Position numbers and translations under genes: made by a program. Shown here one piece after another: positions 45,801 to 57,552 of a DNA stretch of 64,000 nucleotides; position 1 is the first letter of the stretch; each line of letters opens with the position of its first letter. Source of the stretch: Amphirosellinia nigrospora (taxonomy: Eukaryota > Ascomycota > Sordariomycetes > Xylariales > Xylariaceae). The notes beneath the pieces are model-generated. The model made no database searches. It was not told the DNA's origin and worked only from the letters and a program-made list of their open reading frames with translations. The stretch spans positions 9,025,569 to 9,089,568 of the forward strand of contig SCHM01000002.1 in NCBI GenBank assembly GCA_004123355.1. The letters are read 5' to 3'.

Positions 45801-48087
45801 CGGCTTCGACACCTCCGGCTCGCCTGGGTGGCGTTACAAGCACAAAGTCCCACAACGGCAGAGCGCTGGAATAGAGTCAAGGTATGGTGGTCGTTGGTCC
45901 GGGGTCGGATACTCCTACCAGGCACGTCAAGGTCTACCTATCTGTTCCCGAGACCCCTCCACCATAACCACAGCATGTCTGAGTATCTGACGTGTGCGAA
46001 GGTATGCCCGTACTACCCCAGTTTGAGACCGTAACACCGGCTCATTTAACGATGTCCTGGGCGACCCAGAAGTCGGAACCGAGCTTGGCGGGCGGCGAGG
46101 ACAGCATTGGCTCGTAGACAATAAAACGCAGCATCTCATGTCCCGCAGCTCATGGGGGTGCTTTTCTGGTTGCGGGGATAGCTACTTAGTACGGGAGCAT
46201 AGCCAACAATGTGTCTTTTTTAGATTACCGTTGAAGTGGAATGACCCAACTCACCAGGGGACGTACAGGAGCCGCGTCGTGCTTCACTAGCGCACAGAAG
46301 CAAGTTCGTTCTACGCTCCCCCCACCGCGGCAAGGTACGCAAGGTCAACTAGCCCCTTAGGAACGCTGTTGGAGTATGGAGTACGTATACAACATGACCG
46401 TCGTTCAATACGACGCCGTAAACTGGTAAGATGAGCTCGAAGATGGGGAAACGTGGATTGATGTAGATCTTTTACACCCTTCTCTCAACAATGAAACAAA
46501 GCCTATCAGAGGGAAAGAGGAAGAAAAAGGAATAGAAATAGGAGAAGGGGTTGGATTCGTAGTCGAAGCTGGCTCCACTCGCATATCTTCCGATGTTCAA
46601 TATATTCTCAATATTGGTACTCACACTATGATCGTCTATGGCATACCGTTGAGCTCGTAAACCTACAATGATTGCGTAATTACGTTTCTCTCTCTCACTT
46701 GAGTTCGACTCCGACTTACGTGACACGTAACCATCTTCTGAAGCACGACTTGTCTCAACAGTGCTTATTCGTCAAGGTATCTCTGCCTTGGATGTTTACA
46801 ACCATCGTACATCAGTGATACCTAGACAACGAAGAAGTTATCGGCTTATCTCGTGGCGGCCAAAAGTGACACCAACCTCACATGGCGGAAAGGATAAGGT
46901 GCCTATCTTTAGGTGACGTGCTCAGGTCTCGGCCACAGCTAAACCGTATGACTTTAATTGATTGTTTCGTACCCTCATTGTCTCTCGAGCCGTATAGATG
47001 GCGATTTACTTACGGATGGTATAACTCGGAGACAGATCGGACGTATCATCAAGCCAGGACATACGTTAGCAAATGAGCCGCCCATGTTGGCACGAGGTTT
47101 GATTATAGACATTTTTAGGTAACTAACGTTGAGGATCGAACACCAGACACCAGGTTGTGCAGCGGCCTTTCCCGCTGTTGCTACATGGTTGACGGGACAG
47201 ACATGGTGAACCAGCCTGACAAGGTGGGGGGAGTTCTGGACCCTTGTCGGGAGCACGAACGGTGGGTGGTTCGTCGATGATTGGCACAACGCTTGGTGTC
47301 GGAGGCGCCAGTCATTTCGAGTCTAGTCGGACATTTCAACCCTCCAGCGGTGGTGTCGTCGTGGTGTAGGTAGGGTGTGTAGGGTGTGTAGGGTGTGTAG
47401 GGCCTAACGGCCTAGAATAGATCAGAGGATGATCAGTGGAGACCCGAGTGCTAAACCTGGAGCCCAAGACAGACCCAAGACTGACCCAAGACTCTGAAGG
47501 TATAGGTAGCACGGCATACCTACTCCTCATCCGCTTCACCACCTCCGCCACCCCTTCAACTTTTTCTTATATGAGAGCGCCTCGGCGAAGCGAAGGCTAG
47601 ACGGCGAACTGTTTCTCACCTACCCAGTACCTTACGTTTGGGGACACACTGCACCTCTTGGCTCTCGAGAGATCCATCGCTGCGTAGACAGGCCACCTAC
47701 CACTAATTACCTGCGTTGCCGTTGCACCCGGGGGCATTCGCAGAGACACCAGAAACGACACACAAGCACACCTCACACCTCATACATCACACATCACACA
47801 TCATAAATCATAAATCATACGCCACACACATACACGCACACATATACACACACACGCACGCACGCACGACGCGCCGACGCCCAGCTTTCCTTCTGTACTC
47901 GGCCCAATCCCCTTTTCTTCCCCTACCAATCCCTTCTTTCCTGCCCTCTTCCCCTAGGTCTACTACCAACCTACACCACGATCTCTCATTCATCATACAG
48001 CCTTGTCTGTAGCCTCTCCTTTAGCTAGACTTATTTTCCCCGCCTCGCTTCTAAAAGACCCTGTCATCGACAACTCCGACCTACGCT
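42828..48087. other. 5.2 kb gene-poor region
   Basis: 43.0-44.9 kb is AT-rich with no supported ORF. 44.9-46.1 kb is richer in GC and contains coding-like patches with no recognised family, for example EEKAQLLRGFQRGNVADSCR (plus, to 45474) and ISSRDIIEAALDSHTAASLM (plus, about 45555-45620). These sit in different frames and have no clear start or splice sites. A 9-base GTGTAGGGT unit repeats three times at about 47370-47400. 47.7-48.0 kb is a CA-rich microsatellite tract that forms the leader of the bZIP gene. Confidence 0.4.
47755..47875. repeat. CA-rich microsatellite and ATCACACATC-type repeats
   Basis: Runs of CACACA, CACGCACG and repeated CATCACA/CATAAAT units just upstream of the bZIP gene. 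Simple low-complexity DNA, probably in the 5' leader. Confidence 0.7.
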
Positions 48088-49274
48088 ATGGACTTCTCCC
48101 ATGCTTACTTCAACGGGCCCAGCCTTACCAATTTATGGGTATTCCTCCCCTGACGCCCTCTCATTCTAATTCCGCGTCGGACGAGTTCGGCCACACAACC
48201 ACAACCATTCTCCAATGTTTGTATTCCCATTGTTCTTTAGTTATCCTCTCCTTTCCATTCTGCCTTGTATGTATATAGATGGCTATATGCCGCCTGTTCC
48301 GGGATCAAAGGGCTGATATTTGTCCGCTTACACCGCACAGGAGATATACGACTCTTTCCCCAATCATGACCAATTCCCTCAGAACTTCGACCAGTATGCT
48401 CAATTCAACCATAGCCAGAACTTCCCTGGTCCGCCGGGGCCACCAACGCCGCCTAACGTCCCGCTGAATGGGCAGAGCCATGGAAGCATCAACGGTACAC
48501 ATCAAGCGAAGGGCGGCCAGGCCGACATACTTCCCTTGGCGAAATCAGATCCCGATACCGACAAACAGGCTCCAACTCGGAGGAAGATGATCTAAGTCCG
48601 GCCCAATCGCGCCGTAAAGCCCAGAACAGAGCTGCGTGAGTGACGTTCTGTTATTTGAGCCGCGTCCATTCTAAGGGCCTACACTGTGAAGATATCAGTG
48701 CAAGGCGATGCCAGAAAATTGACGTGACTAGCTTAGACGCTGACAGGTTGTCTCATCTAGCCAACGTGCGTTCCGCGAGCGCAAAGAGCGACATGTTAAA
48801 GATCTAGAGGCGAAACTAGCCAGCTTAGAAGCAGCCCAATCCCAGACTGCATCAGAGAACGAGAAGTTGAGGCGCGAAATGCAAAAGATAAGCACTGAAA
48901 ACGAGATCCTGAGGGCGACATCGAGCGCCCACGCCCAGCATAACGGTTCTATGTCGCCCGTCGCAGGCATCACAACAGGACCCATGCAATACAACCCCAC
49001 CGATTTCTATTCTGACCTACTCCAAAACCACGCCAATAAAACCCAGCCACCGTATTGTCGAGTCTGGCGGGAGCGTCTCTTGGCTGCTGGCGCCACTTGG
49101 GATTACATCATCAGTCACGACTTGTTCAAGAAAGGTTTAGTTGATGTCGCTGATGTGAGCGAGCGCCTCAAGTGCCAGGCAAAATGTGACGGGCAAGGTC
49201 CCGTCTTTGAAGAGCGTGCTGTATTAAAGGCTATCATGGATAGCGTTGCGAGTGGCAGTGACGAGCTCTTATGA
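48088..49274 (+). CDS. AP-1-like bZIP transcription factor with PAP1-type C-terminus
   Basis: DNA-binding regulator of the Yap/Pap1 type. It starts MDFSHAYFNGP, then PYQFMGIPPLTPSHSNSASD. The basic region and zipper read SRRKAQNRAAQRAFRERKER and VKDLEAKLASLEAAQ onward, split by an intron at 48636-48760. The C-terminus (FKKGLVDVADVSERLK, CQAKCDGQGPVF, then SVASGSDELL) matches the Sordariomycete AP-1-like family, with Cys residues that in relatives sense oxidants. Likely exons are 48088-48216, 48279-48635 and 48761-49274. Single bases are missing near 48108 (CCC) and 48563-48565 (AAA), and an in-frame TGA at 48314 leaves the middle unresolved: a missed small intron or another error. Target genes unknown. 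Confidence 0.82.
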
Positions 49275-50263
49275 GTGGCTGATGGGCAATTGTAACGCCA
49301 CTGGACTGTGTAATGACGACATGCAAGCTATGAGAGCAGTGGAAGACTATATCCGCAGGGCACGAGCTTTCTCACTCGGCTTTCGTCCATGAGTCGGCGA
49401 GGCCGAAATGATGAGACGAAAGAAATACGTTAGGAATGCTAGGTAGATAAGGGCTGAGGATCCGAGGCAGTGTTGTTGCATTTCTGTATGGAGTGCTTTG
49501 GCTTGCGTTGACGATACACGAATATACGACCAACAAGTTATTGGGCGACATTTCAATTTTGCAAGTGCGTTAATTGTTCGATTGAAGACACTAACAAAAA
49601 CATTATCAAAATAAAAATAAAAATAAAAATGAGCTCATCATAACAGTCCGAAGCGCAGAGTGTTTTTAGAAGTCAAAGCTTGATTGTTTACAAACATACT
49701 TGCCTATCTTCAAGAGGGTTTGGGACGTAAAGTTGCTCTGTCATGAACCAAAGAATCAAGATAAATTGATTCTACTTTCGGGGTGCGTCTCCTGCTCAAT
49801 CACGCTTGCTAATATCCATTGCCATACCTAAACTGGTTCCGCATCCTGGTTGTCATTGGCAAACTCGCACCCCCATTCGGCGTCGTGGGCTAAGGGATGG
49901 CCAGTACGATTGCTCTAGAGAGTTAGATATGTAATACCCCATCGACCCGAGAAAGAAAATCAAATCCAACTTGGTTTTATAAAATCTCGTCGGCGACCTC
50001 GCTTGAGCCGGCCAGCAGCAGTAGGATCAGCGTCAACCTTAACCTACTACCTACCTATCTCGTATCTACATCACCTATCCCACTCCTAAGCAACCTAAGC
50101 AACCTGCTTACATGTTCGGTGCCCAGATGCTTAGACTTACTTGTATAATGCCTACCGAAACTAGAACTCAGATAGGTGGCTCTGCAGCATAACCAACTCT
50201 TTAGTACATATGCCAGGGGGGTGGAGTGACGGGAGATGTAAGGTTACCTACCTACCTACCTAC
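49275..50263. repeat. Intergenic with simple repeats
   Basis: No gene seen. An (AAAAT)n run of about four units lies at 49606-49630. AT- and TACC-type low-complexity sequence follows, leading into the TACC tandem at 50245-50271. Confidence 0.5.
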
Positions 50264-50271
50264 CTACCTAC
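50245..50271. repeat. TACC tandem repeat
   Basis: Nearly seven perfect TACC units. It overlaps the last codons of the small ORF 50264-50629 and belongs to the dispersed TAGGTA/TACCTA motif set. Confidence 0.8.
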
Positions 50272-50629
50272 TCCTTGATAACTCCAAATAGGACCAGAAA
50301 TCGTCACGTACGACCATACCTCCGGAAGACTCGGGATCCCGTCCGCTCTCCTTCGATAAGCCGGAGAGGGCCAAGTTAGTAGTTGGGTCGGTGACGACCA
50401 GCGAATCCTTGGTGTTGTACGTCTTATTATTTTCTTTTCCTTTTTGTCGGTTCTCAATGAGCTCTTCTACTAGGTTGGATTGTCTCCGATTTCTACCAAT
50501 TAAGGGGATGGGGCCTATGATAGATAGGGGTAATTGTAATGGTATGAGTGAAGATGCGAGATGACGGGCGTACCAAAAAATAGCAGATGTAGTAGTCCGA
50601 GTCAGTATATGGGCAGTAATGGTCTCCAT
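50264..50629 (-). CDS. Small hypothetical protein
   Basis: 121 residues, intact ORF starting METITAHILTR. It has one moderately hydrophobic stretch (SLIPLQLPLSIIGPIPLIG) and a polar C-terminal half ending GMVVRDDFWSYLELS, which has the look of translated sequence. The stop codon lies in the TACC repeat. It could be a real small gene or the last exon of a longer one whose upstream exons I cannot find. No family recognised. Confidence 0.4.
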   Translation of the reverse strand: METITAHILTRTTTSAIFWYARHLASSLIPLQLPLSIIGPIPLIGRNRRQSNLVEELIENRQKGKENNKTYNTKDSLVVTDPTTNLALSGLSKESGRDPESSGGMVVRDDFWSYLELSRSR

Positions 50630-51086
50630 GATAGATCGGGTCTTTCGTTCAATTCAGTCAAGTCGTTGGTCTCATTATGTAATAACAATTACTGGCGGTA
50701 TCTTGAGATATTAAGAAGTCATAAAACAGGTATATGTGTCCGCGTGTACCCTTCCTTGCCGTGCATTGATCATGAAACACATAGCGCATGTACCCACCAA
50801 GTCCCCCAAACTCCTCATGTCGCCGACTCTAGGTATTTCTCCTTCCTGTCTTTCCGAGACCTTGAGCCATCATCTAATTGGTATCAAATTCGTAGTTACT
50901 GAATGGAGAGCCTCCACAGCCCCTAACAGCTCCCACTGTTTTGGCAACTTTTCCCAGTCTTCATTCATATCATAAGTTCCGAATCACTAATCAAAGCTCG
51001 TCGTGGGATATTAAACCACAGTCTGCCTGGGCCCAGCATCAAAAGCATCGATGAATTTCGTAACAGTTCTTGAGTCTCGTGAAAAC

Positions 51087-52477
51087 CTAGTTGGTCTTCT
51101 TTCCAGTTTCATTTCCGTTGGCCTCGTGCTCAGCCACCTCCACATATGGATGCTTGATAGTCAAACACCAAATATCGAGATAGTCACAGATCGTGACGAT
51201 GACATCGACAACAAAGGAGCCGTAGACACCGATTGCCATACCTAACATGGAGAACATGAAGGCAACTTGGTAGACATCATCGCCGAGAGCGCTAGGCCAT
51301 CCCGAAGCCCAGCCTATGTGCTCTTTCAGAAGTGGGCCGACCGAGTCGATTATGCCCACACCTAGTGGTAGAGCAAGAACATTCCAGTACGGGAAATCTA
51401 GCTGAACGAGATGCGCCGTGATCATTTGTCCAACGCTATAAGCGTTCACGAGGCCTGCAAAGATGGTGAAAGGCACAAGATGTTGCGTGCGGATGAGCGG
51501 TTGCAAATACAGGTACCCAGTTACGAGGGTCCAGATGCCAACAGGGGAACAAGACGAGTAAAGCACCGCGGCTACGATCACCACGAGCGCGACGAGCCCT
51601 AATGACGTTACGCGCACTCTCAAAAGTGTTGTATACCATAACAAGTGTGCCTTGGATCAAGTAAATCTGCGTAAATGACAGTTCGTAGAGGGGATCGGGA
51701 TGCCGAGACTCTTAGGTACACCAAGCGTGGCAAACACGGATTGCTGCCAGAAAGAGGCACCACCCATATAGCCAGTTAAAGCATAGACCAAAACTAGGGC
51801 CAAGATGCCTTCGACCGGGCCATTTACAATGCCGAGAGTAAGGGTCTTGGTGTGGTACTCTTCCCAAGTCTGCACGTAGAAGGTGCCCAAAGCTAAAGTT
51901 CATTAGCAACTGGGTTTTTTTTTTTTTTAAAGAGGGTGTTAGAAGGCGACATACAGCCGAAGACGCTCACGACGGTAAACCAACTTTGTCCCATGTTCTG
52001 CGAGGCCGCAAAAATAAGAGTTTCAAGAGACGTGTTAAGGGCGTCCACGCCGTGATCGAACAGTTCGCCCAAGGGCCCACTCTGGCGGGTTCTTCGCCTA
52101 TAGCATGGCTCGAGTTAGCTAACGAGATACGAAAGTAGCACGCAAAGAGGAAGGTTGGATTATCACCTACGCCTGCGAGCCATCAACGGCATCAAAAGTC
52201 TGGTATATGAACAAGCCAGCAGCCCATGTGTAGTAGACCCATGGCGGGCAGTCCTGGTCCAAAGTAGGTTGTACCAGAGTAGGGTGAAGAAGTTGGCGAC
52301 GACGAACATGAACCCGGTCAGTGTGATTAAGTTCGGGGCCATCCACATGGGAAAGCACTTGATGACGACATTGGTGTAGAAAGGCTTGAGGATATATTTG
52401 GAGGTCAAGGAGTGGTCGACGCCGCTGTATTTATAGTTCTTTAGATTCGGCAGATACTCTTGCCGTACGTACACCAT
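51087..52477 (-). CDS. CPT1/EPT1: sn-1,2-diacylglycerol choline/ethanolamine phosphotransferase
   Basis: Last step of the Kennedy pathway: transfers phosphocholine or phosphoethanolamine from the CDP form to diacylglycerol in the ER membrane. Exons 52171-52477, 51955-52097 and 51087-51892, about 418 residues. The CDP-alcohol phosphotransferase motif is complete across the first splice (DAVDGSQARR, then GPLGELFDHGVD). MWMAPNLITLTGF and LVPFTIFAGLVNAYSVGQMI are typical, with several membrane helices. Three one-base shifts: missing C near 52276, missing G near 51683, and an extra C in the CCCC near 51546. Sequence alone does not separate choline from ethanolamine preference. Confidence 0.88.
51914..51929. 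repeat. Homopolymer T run in CPT1/EPT1 intron 2
   Basis: An unbroken run of about sixteen T on the plus strand (poly-A in the transcript sense) inside the second intron. Simple low-complexity sequence. Confidence 0.8.
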
Positions 52478-54152
52478 CTTGAACGACGCTGTCGCGGTGC
52501 GCCGCGGCTGACGACTTGATTCACTCGCGAATAGATAGTGGGCGGGTTAGGTCGGCGGGGTAGAACGACGACAGATAGATAGTGTAGATAGTGCTGGCTA
52601 TCGTTGTAGGTATTCGCATCAATGAAACCGTCTGTTTGCCTAGTTTATCGACTTTGGAGGTCAAAAACTAGGTTAGGTAGCTTGAGGACAGGGTTTGCTG
52701 TTGACGTTGTGCATTGAACGATTTAATATTTGGCCTTAATTTTCTTTGTTTCGCTGGTCAGGGTTTCGACGAATTCGATGCGAATGAAACGTCATTGAAG
52801 TGGGCCGGCGCGAGTGGAATCGCGTCCACATAAATGGCAATTTAACGTTGAGCTATGCCACCTTCAGCCTAGTCTAAGCCCTGGGGACCCGGCTGGGTGG
52901 TACCCATATTTCTAAATTAAATGCATAATACCCAGCACAAAGTCACCATCCTTTAAGTACCTAAGGTATGAGATGAGTTCCAATTTAATGATCGTAGTGT
53001 TATTGTTAAACCCAGGGCAAAATAGAGAATGCAGGACTCTTAGAACTAGTGGCATATACCGTGCTCATTACACGCTACGAAAAGGCACGCTTTACTGATC
53101 ATTGACCGTATGATATCACATGCTATTTCATACGATCCAATAAGCAGACCTCGGCTTAACGCTAGGAAAACCACGCGGACCTATTTTGCACTTGCAAAAA
53201 AAGAAACCTTAGTGTATTTGGCGGTGTGCTGACTATTAGCGAAACGGAAATCATTGTACGGCTGAAAATAAAAACTTATGTTCGGATGTAATCTCATGTT
53301 CCAGCTTTATCGCCGACTCCGGCCAAGTAATTATAACCACGACTACAGTATAGTCACTAGAGTGCCTATAACTCATATCCCTAACCACTCAGCTCCTTAT
53401 TGCTATCCCGTCGAGGCTTGATCAATTATATGTGAGTGTAAGGGTTGATGTACAAGCATAATACGTAGTCTTAGAGGCTTGTCAGGAACAGGGATCTAGA
53501 CATGGGGATCAGGCCAGACAAAGAGACTCTCTGTATTTATTCTAAGCCATTCACTACTATTACGTGTCTGTAAAATTTAGGCCTTCCGAGTTCGGGATTC
53601 GGGCAAGTCTCGAGGATTCTGCCAAGCTCATTAGGATAGGTCATCGAGACGCCCATCTGTCTCTTCGACCCAGCTAAAATTCCTACCAAGATAAGAAAAC
53701 AGAAACATGTGTCAGTAGCAGAGAAGGGTCTAAATATAGCTATCGACCGTTATGCCCTGGCATAATCAAAGTCGGGAGTTCCCCGTCGTCAAAATTGGTT
53801 AAATAAACAAGGAGTAGGGCTAATCGTAGGCAAGTAGTTTTAATACCGTCATTAAATAAAACATCTAGCTTATTCGGATGAGCTACTACTATCAATGCCG
53901 AATTAGCAATTTTCGAGTGTAGCCCAGTTCTTGTGTTTCTATTACGGTGCGGTATGGGTCGTTCATCTTCAAAATTCGACTAATCATGCCATCTTAATGG
54001 ATTCTTTGACTTGTCTTCATGACAGAATGCAATGTCTGATAAAGGCAATTCTAAGCCGATAATCGCAATGGACATCCGTCCAGAAATAGAGACGACTCTC
54101 GCTAGACAGATTTTGCAGTACAATAACGCCTCCAGCTCAGAACCCAGCATCA
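52478..54152. other. Intergenic, no gene seen
   Basis: 1.67 kb upstream of CPT1/EPT1 and downstream of SEC21. Mostly AT-rich; no supported ORF on either strand. Confidence 0.4.
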
Positions 54153-57147
54153 TTACGCAACTGACGCCACTATCAAAGCCGCAACATTCTCTTCCTCGCT
54201 GCGTACAGTGATCTTAGTTGTTACCCCGACTTGGATGAATATGCCATCCTGATATTCGCTACCACTCTGCCGCCGTTGACCGTCTTGCCTAGTAATTTGA
54301 GTTGATGTGTTGTCTGGCTGATTGGCACATCTGTACCCTCTAATGGCTGCAATGAGAGCGCCTTGGTGAGTTGCTCTGTGGCATCTAGTCCAGTAGTGTC
54401 AGTCAGCTGGCTCGAAATCAATTCCCCTAATGGCAAAGACATACCTGCAATGCTCTTCACGCTGGATAGTTGTAATGTCTCCTCGGCCTCTTCTCCCGCC
54501 GCACCAACTTGTTCCCAGACATGATTGAAGTTGCCCGCAAAGGTGGGTATTACGTAATCACTACCAGACAAGTCAAATTCTGCTACCTCGTACTCATCAT
54601 CGTACCCAGTCTCATCGGGCTCGTTGGTGGAGGGGTCGATCTCTTTGCTGGTAAACTTGAGGACATTAGAAAAGGAGCTGGTAGGCATTGTTCCTTCGCC
54701 ACCCGTCTTCTTGAATGCCACGTAGACCTTCCCAGGTTCGTCTGGCTCGAGCTTTTCTGCGGGTAAAATGAAAACCTCCTCGAGCTCCTCCTCATCCGAG
54801 GGAGTGGCAACTACTTTGACGTCTTCCAAAATTGCTGGAAGTGTGTTCTTGATCTCGTACTGTAGGACTATGTGCTCTTTGAAGATGTGCTTGACAACAG
54901 TTACTACGTATTCTGTTTCGGCTTCGGTAAGCTCGATAACAGGCGACGACTTCAAAAGACCACCGAATTTCTCCATGTGCGATATCGACATGAGCTCCTG
55001 GGTATATTTCTGGGCTGCGGCAGCAGCTGAGGCTTGCGCCTCAGCGCCAGTTGAGGCGGCCTTAGATGGTCCCGTCTTAGGAGGCTTGAGTGAGGATGTT
55101 GTTGCCGTAAGCTTCTTCGTTCGGTCTTCCGCGTCTGCTTGCTCCCGAGTGACAACGGGGATTTTGCTGATGTCGAACGGAATATCAAACGCTGACTTGT
55201 CATCTGAGGTCACATATGTGACGAGCTGGTGCTCAAAATAAGGCAATGAGAACATGTTTTCTAATAATAGTTAGTACGAAGAGTAAATGGTGTTTTTCCC
55301 CGCTGTGCCTACCATTCTTGATAAAGCGTTCGCCTAGGTCATCCTCTTCATGCATTAATCTTAAATTGAGTGCTGCGCGGTCGCGAACTTCATCATCAAC
55401 ATCATCTAAGCATCTTGTGAGGAGAACATCGACGCTTCGCTTCACTTCTGGATCCTTCTGTCCAACACCAAACTTGGCCAAGGCAGTAACGGCGGCAGCC
55501 CGAACAATGGCGTTCTCAAGTACAACTCTGTTGTAAATATAGCGGATATACTTGGTTGGTTGAGATGTCTTGGGGCCCTCGAGACCAAGGAGATGCAAAA
55601 TTCTGACAGCTAGTTTTGTGAACTCGCAGTCCTCGATGAACTCGCAAAGATGAGCAAGAGCATCCTCCTTTGAGTCTGGAACGAATTTAATAAGGTCGAA
55701 CATGCTCTCGACAACGGCTCGCTTAAACTCATAACCACCTTCATCACGAAGGATCCCACTGAGGAAAGCTAGCATGCCAGCTTGTTTGCTAGGGAACTTG
55801 AGACAGAGAGTGCGGATGGCTTCGACTATCGTGATCTTGAACTCATCTGTGATTTCTGACATAAAGCTAGATATCTGTTTCATCAACCTGTCAACGCTGG
55901 CCTCGTTGCCGGTCTTGAGGAGAGTTGTGATAGCAAATGTAGCGATTGAGCGGTTGCTATTTGAAATAAGCGCTTCTATATCTGGATTGCAGACATTGAC
56001 GGCATTGGTTTGAATGAGGCGAAGTTGTGGAGAATGCGCAGAGCAGCAAATTTGGTGACCGCCCTTGGAGATGACGAAACAGCTGCAGTACATGGACTGC
56101 TTGCGTAACTTCAGCATCCGTCACGTCCCTCATGTCGCAAATTGCCTTCGCGGCTTCAAAATTCACCATCTCGCTCTTGTGTCTTAACCATCCATCGAGC
56201 AGTTGCATCATCGTTTCCTGAGTGACTGTCCTCTTCAGCAATTGGGCAGCCAACCTCACCACATCACGATAGCGGCTGGACTCTTTCACAGCTCCAGCGC
56301 ACCAAATGCTGGACATCTTAACTAGTGCCATCCTGTCGTGTGATCGCATTTGGTAAAGCAAACCAATAGCATGATACTGTGTCATCGAGAATTGTTTACA
56401 GGAAGAGAGCCAGAGGACGAAACCCGAGAGAGAACCCTCCGGACGACTTCGTCGAAGCAGCGGCCTCTTGTGTCTCAGACTGCCACCGGCGAACGACATC
56501 CTTGGCGATGGGGAGGATGGTAGGAAGAAACGAGGGCTGCGGAGGAAACGGAGGGTTCTTGTCGACAATTGCTGTCTTCATGACTCGCTCGATCGATTGG
56601 ACGGTGGTCGCCTACATCTCTGTTAGCTGACAAGAGCGCGAGATGCTTCGTATCTTGGTCGACTGACATCAATGATGCGGCACAGTGCCCTTATCGCGTT
56701 TGGCCGGTAATGGCGTCTGTGCTGCCCCCTGTCCTTCATAATGTGCTGGTCACCATGATGATGTCCTCGGCTGAATTGGCAAGCTCCTTGATGACGAGGT
56801 GGACCATCTGGCGCAAGCTGGCATCTTTGTTCTGGAATAGCTTCGAGATACCGAAGAACAGGGTGGTGGCTTCGTTGGTGGGAAACTTCTCCCCGTATAA
56901 GGAGGAGAGCTATCTTGGTAAGAAGGATACGGCATCGTCGCGGCTGGATAGGCGAGCTGTTGAACAACCGGGCTACACATCTCGTTTAGTTGTCTGGTGC
57001 CAGAGGGGATTCCTCAAAGGGGGTTCTGAATTCCCACGGAGGGTCTTCAGTGACGAATTGGAGATGCACACCTTCTTGGAACACCTGAGTGCGATCGACT
57101 TTGACCAGGCCGAGGTCGGCGTCTTCATCTTTTTTGCCGTAGCTCAT
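54153..57147 (-). CDS. SEC21: Coatomer subunit gamma (gamma-COP)
   Basis: Subunit of the COPI coat for Golgi-to-ER transport. It starts MSYGKKDEDADLGLVKVDRT, with exon 1 at 57072-57147. The adaptin-like helical trunk follows (RLFNSSPIQPRRCRILLTK, YRPNAIRALCRIID, QYHAIGLLYQMRSHDRMAL, SKQAGMLAFLSGILRDEGGY, YIRYIYNRVVLENAIVRAAA). After a hinge comes the appendage domain (FSNVLKFTSKEIDP, GKTVNGGRVVANIRMAYSS). The 3' half is clean except for one missing G near 54225; with it the protein ends ENVAALIVASVA at 54153 rather than stopping at 54221. The 5' half (about 56050-56920) carries at least eight one-base losses. At least four introns, one with a GTACTAAC branch site near 55272. An essential gene, so a real pseudogene is unlikely. 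Confidence 0.9.
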
Positions 57148-57552
57148 GGTGCGGTGAGACGGCTCTCCTAGGGCCCGAGAAAGTCAAAGAGATCCCGAGT
57201 TGGAGTTGTTGACATTTAAATCCAGATAGGTCGATATTGGAGGGTCGGGGACAGGCTACACATCCATGATATCCCTAATCATTAGCAGCTGGTTTAGCGG
57301 CCTCTCAAAACAGCGACGTTGCAAGTGGATGTGGGCTAGTCACGTGAGTCCCATCGCCGCACTGGAGCATTCAATGTGAGGTACTTAAGTACCTACCTAC
57401 CTACCTAGGTAGTTAAAAGCATTATTAGATGTAGTGAGGTCCTCGATCAACTCGATCCCCAAGAGCTCTCGTTTGGCTCCTACATATTATTACAACTCAC
57501 AGAATCTTATGGCCACCGATCTTTTTCTGCTTATTTTACGTTGTATTGCAGC
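57148..57552. other. Intergenic between SEC21 and the 3' end of TRM44
   Basis: About 400 bases that must contain the SEC21 promoter. A TACC tandem with a TAGGTA end lies at 57389-57412. Confidence 0.4.

Noticed and set aside
47370-47402. GTGTAGGGT repeats as possible telomere-like sequence
   Set aside because: Only three units, not the fungal TTAGGG repeat, and located inside an ordinary intergenic region.
47755-47875. CRISPR-like array suggested by regular short repeats
   Set aside because: The units are simple CA/CAT microsatellite DNA without unique spacers, and the genome is fungal.
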